Shown: positions 1 through 9,480, counted from the stretch's first letter. The stretch: DNA of 47,677 nt from a candidate division FCPU426 bacterium (GCA_003159495.1 PLPI01000093.1:1266-48942), one strand, 5' to 3'. Numbers and translations are program-made. Notes: generated by a model from the sequence alone, not told the origin.

Positions 1-14
1 CTGTTTTTTAGCAT
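1..14 (-). CDS. Possible 5' end of a gene leaving the left edge
   Basis: An ATG on the minus strand at 14-12 opens a frame (Met-Leu-Lys-Asn) that runs off the window. It is preceded by an AGGG-like ribosome-binding stretch and by a plausible promoter at 41-69. Only four full codons are visible, so no function can be given and the call rests on the promoter and spacing alone. Confidence 0.3.
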
Positions 15-40
15 CCCGTGTCCCTTTTTTTATTTTTTAT

Positions 41-69
41 ATAATATAACAAAATAAATTACAATACAA
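41..69 (-). promoter_or_regulatory. Candidate sigma-70-type promoter reading left
   Basis: On the minus strand TTGTAT (69-64) and TATTAT (46-41) are separated by 17 bases, in an AT-rich stretch. It would start transcription about 20 bases before the ATG at position 14. The -10 has one mismatch to consensus and the -35 is weaker. Confidence 0.4.
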
Positions 70-93
70 GCATTATTTGTATGTCACATGGGG

Positions 94-117
94 AAAAAAC
101 AATTAAGCCTTCAGGCT
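94..117 (-). terminator. Weak terminator after the response regulator
   Basis: On the minus strand a short stem (AGCC, loop TGAA, GGCT; 117-106) is followed by a T-rich run at 99-94. The stem is only 4-5 bp, so this is a weak call. It lies about 40 bases after the stop of the 159-620 gene. Confidence 0.3.
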
Positions 118-158
118 GGCAGCAACAGGCGTTTTTCCGTGGCCCTGCTGTTTATATA

Positions 159-620
159 CTATGTTTTCGGCAGTCTTACTATGGAAAACCAGTATTCTTC
201 TATGGATTTAACAACTTTTATGAACTGGTTGAAATCAACCGGTTTTGTTATGTAGCAGTTCGCGTGCATCTTGTATGTTTTCAGGACATCCGCCTCGGAC
301 TCGGATGTGGTGAGTATCACAACCGGTATTATCTTGAGCTCTTCGTCCTGTTTTATCTCGGAGAGCACCTCGTGGCCGCTTTTTTTCGGCAGGTTAAGGT
401 CAAGCAGGATAAGCCCCGGGGTCTTCTCTCCGGAATATTTCCCTTTTTTTCCAAGAAATTCCATGGCTTCGACCCCGTCTCTGGCAACGTGAAGGATATT
501 TGATACTTTTCCCTCTTTTAAGGCTTCTTTTGTAAGTTCCACATCCTCGCTGCTGTCCTCGACCAGCAGTATGTCCACCGGACCGCTGTTTGCCCCGTAA
601 TTACTGTTTATGCCGGCCAT
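159..620 (-). CDS. Rcp1-like single-domain response regulator
   Basis: A 153-residue stand-alone receiver domain. The acidic pair (VEDS) lies near residues 20-23, the phosphoacceptor Asp is in LILLDLNLP at about residue 73, and the conserved Lys is in TKPVDF at about 126. The insertion-containing shape and the ILLVEDSSEDVELT start are typical of the Rcp1 family, which takes phosphate from phytochrome-like kinases and has no output domain. Its start lies 20 bases inside the 3' end of the upstream kinase gene, so the two are almost certainly translationally coupled, and the kinase is its likely partner. The H-box type of that kinase (SHDLQEPLR) is the one normally paired with Rcp1-type receivers. 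The downstream target is not visible. Confidence 0.9.
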   Translation of the reverse strand: MAGINSNYGANSGPVDILLVEDSSEDVELTKEALKEGKVSNILHVARDGVEAMEFLGKKGKYSGEKTPGLILLDLNLPKKSGHEVLSEIKQDEELKIIPVVILTTSESEADVLKTYKMHANCYITKPVDFNQFIKVVKSIEEYWFSIVRLPKT

Positions 621-3600
621 CCTTTGCCTCCTTTTTTAATGTAAAATAAAATGTAGTGCCTTTGCCAAGTTCCGATTCAACCCATATGGCGCCGCCGTTT
701 TTTTCAACTATTTTTTTTGCTATCGAAAGGCCTATGCCCGTCCCCGGATATTCATCGCGCGAATGGAGCCTCTGGAAAATGACGAATATCTTTTCAAAAT
801 ACTGCGGCTCTATGCCAATGCCGTTGTCCTTTACGCTGAAAACCGTTCTTTTCCCCTTTACAGCCGCGGAGACATGTATTACCGGCGCGGCCGTTCCGCG
901 GAACTTAATGGCGTTCGACACAAGGTTCTGCAGAAGCTGTACCATCTGTGTTTCATCGGCATGGACTTCCGGCAAATCATCCTTTGTCACAACAGCGCCG
1001 CTCTCCAAAATGGCCTTGCCCAGCCCGTATTTTACCGCATCAAATACCGAGTTCATATCAACTTTTACAGTCGCCTTTTTTTCGCCGTAACCTATCCTTG
1101 AGAAGGCGAGCAGGTCGTTTATGAGGTTCCTCATGCGCCCTGCGCCGGAGACCACTGTTTTTATATAACTGTCGGCGTCATTGTCAAGCTTCCCGGAATA
1201 TTTTTTCTCAAGCAGCTGAATATAACCCGTTATCGCCCGGAGCGGTTCCTGGAGGTCGTGCGACGCCACAAAAGCGAACTGTTCGAGTTCCTTATTGGAG
1301 CGTTCAAGCCCCTCCATGGCCGCTTTCAGGTCGTTTTCAGCCTTTTTCTTTTCGGAAATATCGAGGACTATTGCCACGCCGTTGCCGCGTTTTTCATCAA
1401 TTGCCGCCGCGCTTATGAGCACAGGCAGCCTTGCGCCGTCGGAGCAGATATATTCCTTTTCAAAAGGTTTTTTGATCGCTCCGCCGCTTTTTATCTCTTC
1501 CATGGCTTCTACGTCAACACCCGCATATTCGTGCGGGGTTATGACCCGCCAGTTAATCCTGCCGGCTTCAAGTTCCGCCCTGGTAAAACGCGTCATATTC
1601 AGGAATTCGTCGTTGGCATCGGTTATCAGGCCGTCCGCATTCCAGTATATAACCCCAACAATTCCAGATTCATAAAAGCTTCTGAGCTTCCTCTCGCTGT
1701 TAATGAGCGCTTCTTCCGCAAGTTTCCTGGCCGAAATGTCCTCAATGATCGACACCGAATACTGGTATATCCCGTTTTTTCTTACCGCTGAAATATTTAT
1801 ATCCGCCCATACAATGCTTCCGTCCTTTTTAACATACCTCTTTTCGTCGGAATATACCTCTATTTTGCCCTCCTGAAGTTTTTTAACACCGGCGATATTA
1901 TTTTCCACATCCTCTTTGTACGTAACATCTGTAAACTTCATGTTTTCAAGTTCAGCTTCGGTATAGCCTGTCATCTCGCAGAATTTCCTGTTAACTTTCA
2001 TCATCCGGTGGTCCGCGGAAACGAGCACTATGCCGACCCGTGTCTGTTCAAAAGTAAGCCTGAATTTTTCCTCGCTCTCGGCCAGCAGTTCCCGCGCGTT
2101 CTCGGTTCCGGTAATATCTATTACAGTGGTCACAAGGTTCAGCGGCGCGCCGTTCTCATCCCTGAGCATTGTAGTGCTTACGTCGCACCAGACAACGCTG
2201 CCGTTTTTGTGCAGATACCTTTTCTTGCCCCTGAAACCGTTTATTTCGCCGGCGGTAAGCGCCCTGATAGTATCCCTGTTCGCGGGTATATCATCCGGAA
2301 ATGTTATCTCAGTAAAACTTTTTGCCACAAGCTCTTCCCTGGTATATCCCAGCATACCGGCGAATGAATCGTTTACCTTGAGCATCACACCCCCGGCAGA
2401 ATTCAGCGCCTTGCCCGCGATGGATTTCTCGAACATGAGCCTGAACAGTTCCTCGGATTTTACCAGTTCCTTTTCTGTTTTACGCAGGTTTGTTATGTCA
2501 ATGCCGGAACTGACGGCCTTGATTACGGCACCGTCCGGTTCCTTTTCCAGCGTGATGTGCATATAAAACGTTTTTATCCCGCCGTTTTTTGCTTTCAGGC
2601 TGCGCTCAAAATACTCAATATTATCTGATTTTCCTTTCATAAGCTTTTCATAGTTTTCCTGGAGCCCGTTCCTGATTTCCGGATTAATGAATATATCGAA
2701 CCAGTTTTTGCCGGAAATTTCCTTCAAAGGATACCCGAGCAATTCCTCGGTTTTCCTGTTAAAGGTTATTATATTGCCTTTTGTATCGAGCTCAATAATT
2801 ATCGCCTCTGAAATATCCAGGTAATTTCCGGCCCTTCTGGTTTCGGCGGTCAGGCGATCGTTTATCAGTTTAAGCTTTTGATCGTTTGCCTGTATTGCAG
2901 AGGCCATTTCATTGAAATTGTCAGCCACAAGCTGGAACTCATCACCCGTATTGAGTATCACCCTGGCGCCCAGGTCGCCTTTTGCCATGTTTTTGGCCGC
3001 ATCCGCGAGAACGATTAGCGGCCATGCCGCCTCGGCAGCGGCGCGTGAAGCCGCGAAAGCCGTGAGCAATATTATTATAACGGCAATTATGAAAAATATA
3101 ATGTTCATACCCCGCACGGGCCCCATAACTTCGCTGTAATCTTCCTTTGCCACGAGCCCCCAGCCTGCCGCTTTATTAAATGTCCATGCGGCAAGCACCT
3201 TTACTCCGCTGTAATCAAACCTGACGCCGGACCCGGAGCGTCCGTCCGCGGCCAGCTGCATAGGCACCCCTGTTTTTCCCCCTTTTTTCACGTTCGTCCG
3301 GAACGCGCCTTTATCTCCGCGGTTCTGGGTTGAGATAAAAAGTATATCGCTTCCCCGGGATATTCCGGCGAGAAGTTCACCGCTTTTTCCGGTCCCGTTA
3401 TAATTTTCAGTAAGCCTCTCGATGTCGCTGTTCTGTATCATGAAAGAAAATGCACCGAGAATATTTTTGTTTTTTACCACGGGAAAAATCATGAACATCG
3501 CGTATTTTTTCCGCGGGCCGTATTCACCAAACCCGGCGGTTGCCCTGAGTCCGTCCTTAAGTGATGTTTTTAATGCCAGGGCAAACTTTGTGTTTTTTAA

Positions 3601-4029
3601 ATCCGGCGATGTAATTATATTTCCATTGAAATAAGGTTCGCTGTTTATGGATGATACTATATTTCCAGAATTATCAGTGACTATCATGTCGCGGTATCCA
3701 TGGCCTGAAATCAGATATTCAAAATCCTGTTCCAATCCGGGCGGCTTCATCATCGGCCGTTTTTTCAGCAGCCCTTCCATAAACGAGGCCATGCGCGGAT
3801 CCGCGGTTATCATTGACCCGTTTTTCTCAAGGCCCTGGATATAATTTGTAATCCTGTCGTCGCGTTCATAAAGTATTGATTTCAGTTTGTTTATTGACTG
3901 ATTTACCAGCATCCTTGAACTTAATATGGCGCCTGCGGCGGATAAAACGACAAGGGGTATCATGGAAATCACAAGGTAAGTTATAAGATATTTTCTAAAG
4001 ACCCTGTTTGAAAGATTTTGAATTGCCAT
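601..4029 (-). CDS. Membrane multi-PAS sensor histidine kinase
   Basis: An 1142-residue sensor kinase. In order: a transmembrane helix at about 13-36; a periplasmic Cache-like sensor at about 40-300; a second membrane helix at about 308-330; a HAMP region to about 385; four PAS/PAC modules (about 405-515, 525-645, 650-770, 775-890); then a HisKA dimerisation domain with SHDLQEPLR (His near 924) and a HATPase domain with DNGIGI and GTGIGLSIAKKIVE. Each PAS starts with a recognisable motif such as EEKFRLTFEQT and ends in DI(T/S). The H-box belongs to the phytochrome-like class. The extracytoplasmic ligand cannot be predicted. No clear Shine-Dalgarno sequence precedes the ATG, but the signal-anchor-like N-terminus supports this start. 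It overlaps the next gene by 20 bases. Confidence 0.93.
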   Translation of the reverse strand: MAIQNLSNRVFRKYLITYLVISMIPLVVLSAAGAILSSRMLVNQSINKLKSILYERDDRITNYIQGLEKNGSMITADPRMASFMEGLLKKRPMMKPPGLEQDFEYLISGHGYRDMIVTDNSGNIVSSINSEPYFNGNIITSPDLKNTKFALALKTSLKDGLRATAGFGEYGPRKKYAMFMIFPVVKNKNILGAFSFMIQNSDIERLTENYNGTGKSGELLAGISRGSDILFISTQNRGDKGAFRTNVKKGGKTGVPMQLAADGRSGSGVRFDYSGVKVLAAWTFNKAAGWGLVAKEDYSEVMGPVRGMNIIFFIIAVIIILLTAFAASRAAAEAAWPLIVLADAAKNMAKGDLGARVILNTGDEFQLVADNFNEMASAIQANDQKLKLINDRLTAETRRAGNYLDISEAIIIELDTKGNIITFNRKTEELLGYPLKEISGKNWFDIFINPEIRNGLQENYEKLMKGKSDNIEYFERSLKAKNGGIKTFYMHITLEKEPDGAVIKAVSSGIDITNLRKTEKELVKSEELFRLMFEKSIAGKALNSAGGVMLKVNDSFAGMLGYTREELVAKSFTEITFPDDIPANRDTIRALTAGEINGFRGKKRYLHKNGSVVWCDVSTTMLRDENGAPLNLVTTVIDITGTENARELLAESEEKFRLTFEQTRVGIVLVSADHRMMKVNRKFCEMTGYTEAELENMKFTDVTYKEDVENNIAGVKKLQEGKIEVYSDEKRYVKKDGSIVWADINISAVRKNGIYQYSVSIIEDISARKLAEEALINSERKLRSFYESGIVGVIYWNADGLITDANDEFLNMTRFTRAELEAGRINWRVITPHEYAGVDVEAMEEIKSGGAIKKPFEKEYICSDGARLPVLISAAAIDEKRGNGVAIVLDISEKKKAENDLKAAMEGLERSNKELEQFAFVASHDLQEPLRAITGYIQLLEKKYSGKLDNDADSYIKTVVSGAGRMRNLINDLLAFSRIGYGEKKATVKVDMNSVFDAVKYGLGKAILESGAVVTKDDLPEVHADETQMVQLLQNLVSNAIKFRGTAAPVIHVSAAVKGKRTVFSVKDNGIGIEPQYFEKIFVIFQRLHSRDEYPGTGIGLSIAKKIVEKNGGAIWVESELGKGTTFYFTLKKEAKDGRHKQ

Positions 4030-4148
4030 TTAGAGACACGCTCGTTTCATTCCGTATCATCTACGGATGTCATGTCAGTTTTATCGTCAGCTTCATCCCT
4101 ATAATATCTAATGATATATGATAATTATACAGTATGAAAATTTTGAAG

Positions 4149-5006
4149 TCAATTTTTCAATTTAACAAGTTTTTCGCTGATTTCCCACAATTTTTTTGCG
4201 GCAACCTCGTCAAGGGCCTGCGGTGCTGGAGTTGTTATGCGGCAGTCGGAGAGGTATTTTCCCGTCACGCCTTCCAGCTCGGGCGATGATGCGGCGTAAA
4301 TTGATGTCTTCGCCCCTTTTTCAGGCGTTGACATTAAAAAACCGAATACTGAATAAAAAAAGTTTGATAAAACACCGCCGGAATTGGCGAATCTGGTATG
4401 GACAACCCCCGGATGCAGGCTGTTTGAGGTGACTTTGCTTCCCTTTAATCGCCTTGCCAATTCTGACGCAAAAAGGATGTTTGAGAGTTTTGACTGCGCA
4501 TAAGCAGTCATATCGGCATACTTTTTTTCCGACATAAGATCGTCAAAATTGATGCGCCCCATAATATGCGCCATTGATGCAACTGTTACGACGCGGGCCT
4601 TTCCGCTTTTTTTCAGGACTGGCAGAAGTAAATTGGTGAGAAGAAACGGCGCCAGGTGGTTTACACCGAATGTCCATTCAAAACCGTCGGCTGTAAGGGA
4701 TCGTTTTCCGAACACCCCACCGGCGTTATTAATAAGCACGTCTATCTTTTTATATTTTTTTCTTATATCCGCAGCAAGTTTTCTGACATTTTTCAGGGCC
4801 GAAAAATCAGCCAGCATGAGGTCCACTGATTTACTGCCGCTTTTTGAAACCACATAATCCACGCCGTCCTGCCCCCGTTTTTTGTCCCTTGCAACCATAA
4901 CCACCCTGGCACCGAGTTTTGCCAGGCCAAGGCTTGTCTCCAGCCCGATACCGGAACTGGCTCCGGTAACAACAACAGTTTTGCCTTTCATGATATTTTC
5001 ATTCAT
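4149..5006 (-). CDS. Short-chain dehydrogenase/reductase (SDR)
   Basis: A 285-residue classical SDR of the retinol-dehydrogenase/WW-oxidoreductase-like subgroup. The nucleotide-binding motif TGASSGIG is at about residues 14-21, NNAGG at about 92-96, and the catalytic YAQSK (YxxxK) at about 168-172. The Arg/Lys pattern after the glycine motif (VARDKKRG) suggests NADP(H). Family members reduce or oxidise small lipophilic alcohols and ketones, and the substrate cannot be read from sequence. GGAGGG stands 8 bases before the ATG. It is divergent from the lipoprotein gene at 5185 and follows no obvious operon. Confidence 0.9.
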   Translation of the reverse strand: MNENIMKGKTVVVTGASSGIGLETSLGLAKLGARVVMVARDKKRGQDGVDYVVSKSGSKSVDLMLADFSALKNVRKLAADIRKKYKKIDVLINNAGGVFGKRSLTADGFEWTFGVNHLAPFLLTNLLLPVLKKSGKARVVTVASMAHIMGRINFDDLMSEKKYADMTAYAQSKLSNILFASELARRLKGSKVTSNSLHPGVVHTRFANSGGVLSNFFYSVFGFLMSTPEKGAKTSIYAASSPELEGVTGKYLSDCRITTPAPQALDEVAAKKLWEISEKLVKLKN

Positions 5007-5098
5007 AACACCCTCCGGTTTAATTATTTGATATATTATACCATATTGACGCAGTCAAAACGGACAGCGGAACGGAAAAATCTTAACATAACAAAAAC

Positions 5099-5127
5099 TT
5101 GAAATCAGCCATTTCTGTGTGTATACT
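5099..5127 (+). promoter_or_regulatory. Sigma-70-type promoter of the stalk lipoprotein
   Basis: TTGAAA (5099-5104) and TATACT (5122-5127) with a 17-base spacer. It would give a leader of about 50 bases before the ATG at 5185, with AAGGAG just before the start. Confidence 0.65.
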
Positions 5128-5184
5128 TTGTCAGTAATAAGCTGTTAAAAATCTTTCCACAGGGGCAAAAAAGGAGATCAATTT

Positions 5185-6426
5185 ATGAAAAAGTTTTTGT
5201 TTTTGATTGTCATTTCCCTTTTTATGGTTTTTGCATTTATCATCGCCGGTTGTACCAAATCATCGCCGACAACTGCCACAACCGCAACGATGACTCCGGA
5301 CGCGGCACAGCAGACCCAGACCGCCGAAGCTCAGCTACCCACCAGCACGCCCACTATGACCCCAAATATGACCGCCACTGAAGGCGCTGTTGAGACTAAA
5401 ACTGCTGTTGCAATTCAGCCGACCTTAACCCAGACATATATAGCCCGGGTAAATGAAACGGCTACCGCCAACGCAAACGCGTCGGCGACTGCGACTGCCC
5501 AGGCGCAGGAAACATCAATAGCGGTTGCACAGGAAACAGCCACAGCACAGGCGCAGCAAAATGCGACATATGCCGCCCAGCAGACCCAGACAGAGCAGGC
5601 CACAGAAACAGCGGTGGCACAGTTAACCGGGACAGCGGTTGCAAACCAGCCCGCCGCCACCCAGACAGCCGTAGCCCGGGCAAATGCAACGGCAACGGCA
5701 CAGGCAAACGCCACGGCTACGGCAATAGCAAATTCACTGGGCACAGTATCCGGTACGGTTACGCTTCCAGGTACCAAACCCGGAGAAACTTATCAGGTGA
5801 TACTAATCAAGAATATAACCGATGTGGCAAGCGGCTCGTCCAATATACAGGTGAGCGGCATTTTGACCACAAACACAACAATTCCTTTTACAATAACCAA
5901 TGTTCCGGCCGGTTCTTATTTTTTAATAGCGGCCACGATGAGTTCAAACGGCGCCCCGACATTTGGTGATTATGTAGGCGTCTGCGGCACCGTTTATCCG
6001 TCGTTCCCGTCGTCGGCGAATGTGGTTATTACCGGCGGTAACACAACCACAGACAACATTACAGCCGCGGCAGTTTCAAAGGCAATCAGCGGCACTATAA
6101 CACTTCCCTCGCCAGTCGTAACCGCTCCGGTTAATTTCCAGGTAATGATATACACCAGCCAGCAGTCTTTTACGGACGGTTCGCAGATGTTTTCCGACGG
6201 CGGTACGCTGGGCGGCACAGGCGGACAGATAACCAGCCAGAGCGCCACCTACACAATTCCCCTGCTTCTTCCGGGGACATATTACCTGGAAGCATGGGTT
6301 GATATGAACGGCGGTTCAAATATAATGGCCGGAGATTACGTATACAGTACTACAATTACCATAGGTAATCCAATAAGCGATATGGCGGGCGATATTACGC
6401 TTACGGGTTCAAACGTACAGCCGTAA
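5185..6426 (+). CDS. Lipoprotein with Thr/Ala/Gln-rich stalk and two beta-sandwich repeats
   Basis: A 413-residue secreted lipoprotein. The signal peptide ends in a lipobox (IIAGC, Cys23). Residues about 27-188 are an almost pure Thr/Ala/Gln/Asn mixture with recurring TATAQ and ANATATA units, likely an extended and possibly glycosylated stalk. Two related beta-rich domains follow (about 190-295 and 298-413), each opening with the same pattern: VSGTVTLPG and ISGTITLPS. These resemble the carboxypeptidase-regulatory or transthyretin-like fold. AAGGAG precedes the ATG, a good promoter lies at 5099-5127 and a strong terminator at 6443-6472, so the gene is monocistronic. No enzymatic motif is visible. 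A role as a surface spacer or adhesin is inference. Confidence 0.85.
   Translation: MKKFLFLIVISLFMVFAFIIAGCTKSSPTTATTATMTPDAAQQTQTAEAQLPTSTPTMTPNMTATEGAVETKTAVAIQPTLTQTYIARVNETATANANASATATAQAQETSIAVAQETATAQAQQNATYAAQQTQTEQATETAVAQLTGTAVANQPAATQTAVARANATATAQANATATAIANSLGTVSGTVTLPGTKPGETYQVILIKNITDVASGSSNIQVSGILTTNTTIPFTITNVPAGSYFLIAATMSSNGAPTFGDYVGVCGTVYPSFPSSANVVITGGNTTTDNITAAAVSKAISGTITLPSPVVTAPVNFQVMIYTSQQSFTDGSQMFSDGGTLGGTGGQITSQSATYTIPLLLPGTYYLEAWVDMNGGSNIMAGDYVYSTTITIGNPISDMAGDITLTGSNVQP
5265..5745 (+). repeat. Low-complexity Thr/Ala/Gln-coding repeat
   Basis: A degenerate repetitive tract (ACAGC, GCAAC and CAGAC-type units) encoding the stalk of the lipoprotein. The repetition creates long open frames on the opposite strand that are not genes. 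Confidence 0.8.
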
Positions 6427-6442
6427 CAGCGTCTGGCAAAAC

Positions 6443-6472
6443 AAAAAAGGCGGCCGAAAGGCCGCCTTTTTT
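6443..6472 (+). terminator. Strong intrinsic terminator
   Basis: A perfect 13-bp stem with a GAAA tetraloop (6456-6459): an A-run, then GGCGGCC, loop, GGCCGCC, then a T-run. It lies 17 bases after the lipoprotein stop. The A/T flanks make it usable from both strands, so it may also stop transcription coming from the PilZ gene. Confidence 0.92.
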
Positions 6473-6632
6473 GTTTATATATCAAACATAATATTCCCCG
6501 ATTAAAATATTATCCTTTGTACCCTTCACATCATCCTGTTCGCCATGTTTTCATGAAAGCGTTTGCAGGTTTCTGATTTTACAAATAGAGCGCATACGCA
6601 GCGTATTTTCCATGTTGTTCAGCCCTCTTTTA

Positions 6633-7007
6633 TTAGATCAGATCATTTTTATCCGGAACATATTTTCCCAGCTTTTTAATGTCATTCTCTTCAATCACAA
6701 TAATATCCATGCCTGTTTCATACCGGCCGTCCGGGGTTGTTTTTGACCACTGGACCTTGCACAGGGTATGCACCGGTTTTTTTAAATTGGTGCTTTTGCC
6801 CTTCAAATCCAGCTCAAGCTCGATTATATCGCCCGCTTCGTGCTTTTGGTTTGTCAACATTCCCGCCCCGTTGACGGAAATATTGGTTATTTCCGCCGTA
6901 AAAAAATCAGCCTTATTGTCAGGAACATTTCCGTCAAGCACCCTGTATCTTGCCGTTATATCCAGTTCACCGCGCGATTCACCGCGTTTATCAAAGCCGC
7001 CCGACAT
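6633..7007 (-). CDS. PilZ domain protein
   Basis: A single PilZ domain of 124 residues. The RxxxR c-di-GMP-binding motif is RGESR at residues 8-12 and the second motif (D/N)xSxxG is NISVNGAG at about 40-47. Beta strands follow through CKVQWSKT and YETGMDI. PilZ domains bind cyclic-di-GMP and control motility, exopolysaccharide or surface behaviour. I chose the ATG at 7007 because GGAGG stands 5 bases before it. An in-frame ATG at 7031 would add eight residues but has no ribosome-binding site. No diguanylate cyclase is visible in the window, so its partner is unknown. Confidence 0.85.
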   Translation of the reverse strand: MSGGFDKRGESRGELDITARYRVLDGNVPDNKADFFTAEITNISVNGAGMLTNQKHEAGDIIELELDLKGKSTNLKKPVHTLCKVQWSKTTPDGRYETGMDIIVIEENDIKKLGKYVPDKNDLI

Positions 7008-7053
7008 GACAACCTCCATTTTTGAAACCAATTTGAGATATAAAGCCGTACAG

Positions 7054-9480
7054 TTATTTATCCCTTAATATAATAACTTCCCCGGTGCAGGCGGCCCTTC
7101 CGATACCATCCGTCCCGGAGGCAATTAAACGGAACAAATATAAACCGTTTGCAAGGGATTCAAAATTATTTGATTCCATCATAACCGCATTATCACCCGC
7201 GTAATAATTCCCGTCAAGTTCAATCCTTCTTATCAGCCTGAAACCAGTTGTGTAAAGGTTAAACTTAACCGCGCCGCAGTCCCTTGTTACATTAAAACCG
7301 ATGCCCATTTCCCCGTTCCTTGAAGGGTTAAACGGATTCGGGTACGGCCTAACATCCGATAATATAAGCGCCGACGGCTGCGTCGCCACGGTCTGCGTCG
7401 CTGTTGCCGTCGGAAGCCAGGTCACAATGTATGTGTTCGTTGCCTGCGGTGTTTGTGTGCAAGTTCCGGTAGATGCCGGGGTGGCGGTTCCTGTTGATGT
7501 GAAAGTATTTGTTGAAGTAAATACCGGCGTACTGGTTAAAGTTGATGACGCAGAGGCTGTTAAAGTTAATGTTATTGATGGCGTTGGCGTGTATGTATTT
7601 GTCGGCGATGCGCAGCCATCAAGTATCGCCTCTCCAAACCCGCTTGTGTCCTCCCAGTCATCAGGATTTCCGTTCCACATCAGAACCCCGTTACGGGTTG
7701 GGCCGCATGTCTCATTGTGGTCGACCGCCGCATCAAACCCGATGGCCAGCGAAGGCGATGGTATCTTCCCGATGTCGCTCCATAATATTTTAAACTCGGC
7801 AGAATATCCATTTGCGGTCTGGTAGGTAGCGGCGGTTGTGCCGCCAAGATGTCCGTATACCTCGCGCGCCACCGGATCGCCGTATCTTATTGAAAATTCA
7901 AAATCACCTGCGCCGTAAGTTGTTGCGTGGTCGTTGTCGGCGTTTATATAAACTTCAACAGCGTCGTCCTCCGGCCAGTCGGCTGCGGGGTTTGAATTGC
8001 AAAGCACGGGGTCAGTCACGTTTACCCCAACATACAGCGCCGCAGCGTCCCATTTAACCATAAAATTCGCGCTTACCCCTCCTGCCGAGCCTTCCGTAAC
8101 CCTTGTGACACCGGTCCATGTTCCGCCCTGCCAGCCGGCATCATTTAAGTTCCCGTCTATTACAAAAGCCGTTCCCCGGGCGCAGCCTGCGTAAACCACC
8201 CCTGATGTCTGCACAGGCGTAGCGGTAAAAGTCTGAGTGGCTGTCCGGGTCGCCGTCTGCGCAGGCGGTGTTCCGGTTATTGCCGCCGTCGGGGTATTTG
8301 CCGGCGAAGGCGTAATGCATGGCGGCTGTGTCACAGCCGCAAGCCAGGCCATTACATCCGCTCCGTGGCATGATGTAGGGGTATATGTCCAGTCCTTTAT
8401 AAGGCTGGGGCTTGAATATGGATTTAAGTCCCATGCAGTGGCGCTGTACATATAATCCGCGTTGTTTCCCCCGTCAAGCCATGAAATTAAACCGGATTCA
8501 AACGGGTTGCACCCGCTGTCATCCCAGCCGCAGCAGTTGCCTTCGGCGTTCGTACCCGACATCAGGGATCCGAATTCCCCGACAAATACGCAATACCCCG
8601 CGTTCACGGCGGCGGTAATATATTCATCCCAGCTTGGAGCGTCATTATTGCCGGGGTTTCCGTAATATACATGGGCGTCATACGCTATACCATAGCCGGT
8701 CATGGTGTTTCCCGTATTTGTGTCTGTTAAGGCGTTGCCCGGTATTCCTGTCAGGTCATGGCACCATTGCAGGCCTGCAGCAATGACTATATTCTTTGCG
8801 CCTGTATCGCGGATGGCCTGCAGCATGGTCTGGTAGCCCGGGCTGATAAAACTTCCGGTCCAGCCGCCGTCACGCCACACGCTCCAGGGCATATAAGTCG
8901 GCTCATTATAAAGGCCGAACAAAACAGCGGGATTATTTCCGAATGTCGAGGCAAGGCTCTGCCAGAATACTAGGGCATTCATGTCGGCCATTGCCGGGCC
9001 AAGCACCTGCACAGAAGTGGATGTGCCCCAGGCGGCCATGCCTGACCAGTGCAGGTCAAGGATAACATAACAATTAAGGCTGGAAGCGGCGTTTACCATA
9101 TTGGCAACGTAGGCCCTGTAATTATCCTGGTTTGTCAGGTTCTGTGTGGCGGATGAGGATGTTACCCCGTTGCTGTATCCAAACCAAAAATCCTGGTTTA
9201 ATGGTATCCGGACGATATTCGCTTTCCACGTGTTAACCGCCACATTTATTGACTGTGTCATGTCACCGCTCGGGCTGGCCAGGCCGGCTCCGTCAGCTTC
9301 CCATTCCAGCCCGTCCACATTCACGCCTGCAAGCCTGACCGGACAGCCGGTGGAGGCGTTTACAAACTGGTTTCCCGAAACCTCAAGTTGCGCAGGCGCG
9401 GCAAAGATGGATGCCGCCGAAAACAATAAAAAGAACACCGCGTATATTGCTGAAATATTTTGCGCCTTTTTCATCCGCAT
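7054..9480 (-). CDS. Secreted GH5 endoglucanase with CBM9-like module and sorting domain
   Basis: An 808-residue secreted multidomain cellulase. A signal peptide covers residues 1-28. The GH5 barrel spans about 30-385: LYNEPT carries the acid/base Glu (near 190) and GEFGS the nucleophile Glu (near 302), with DAHVYYG between them. A Thr/Pro linker (about 390-427), a CBM9/DOMON-like sugar-binding beta-sandwich (about 428-623, opening with FVIDGNLNDAGW), a second linker (about 627-698) and a C-terminal domain (about 703-808) follow. The C-terminal domain begins PYPNPFNPS, contains FRLIRR and NGLYLFRL, and ends EVIILRDK. GH5 enzymes hydrolyse beta-1,4-glucans or mannans. The start may instead be the ATG two codons in (9474), which has better-spaced AAAGG. 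A promoter lies at 9509-9536. Confidence 0.92.
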   Translation of the reverse strand: MRMKKAQNISAIYAVFFLLFSAASIFAAPAQLEVSGNQFVNASTGCPVRLAGVNVDGLEWEADGAGLASPSGDMTQSINVAVNTWKANIVRIPLNQDFWFGYSNGVTSSSATQNLTNQDNYRAYVANMVNAASSLNCYVILDLHWSGMAAWGTSTSVQVLGPAMADMNALVFWQSLASTFGNNPAVLFGLYNEPTYMPWSVWRDGGWTGSFISPGYQTMLQAIRDTGAKNIVIAAGLQWCHDLTGIPGNALTDTNTGNTMTGYGIAYDAHVYYGNPGNNDAPSWDEYITAAVNAGYCVFVGEFGSLMSGTNAEGNCCGWDDSGCNPFESGLISWLDGGNNADYMYSATAWDLNPYSSPSLIKDWTYTPTSCHGADVMAWLAAVTQPPCITPSPANTPTAAITGTPPAQTATRTATQTFTATPVQTSGVVYAGCARGTAFVIDGNLNDAGWQGGTWTGVTRVTEGSAGGVSANFMVKWDAAALYVGVNVTDPVLCNSNPAADWPEDDAVEVYINADNDHATTYGAGDFEFSIRYGDPVAREVYGHLGGTTAATYQTANGYSAEFKILWSDIGKIPSPSLAIGFDAAVDHNETCGPTRNGVLMWNGNPDDWEDTSGFGEAILDGCASPTNTYTPTPSITLTLTASASSTLTSTPVFTSTNTFTSTGTATPASTGTCTQTPQATNTYIVTWLPTATATQTVATQPSALILSDVRPYPNPFNPSRNGEMGIGFNVTRDCGAVKFNLYTTGFRLIRRIELDGNYYAGDNAVMMESNNFESLANGLYLFRLIASGTDGIGRAACTGEVIILRDK
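7385..7610 (-). repeat. Thr/Pro linker-coding repeat (GH5 enzyme)
   Basis: A degenerate repetitive tract encoding alternating Thr/Ser with Pro, Ala or hydrophobic residues between the CBM9-like module and the C-terminal domain. A shorter similar tract lies at about 8190-8300. Confidence 0.75.

Noticed and set aside
6540-6625. 20-codon frame after the PilZ gene
   Set aside because: Poor ribosome-binding site and no conservation signal to judge by.
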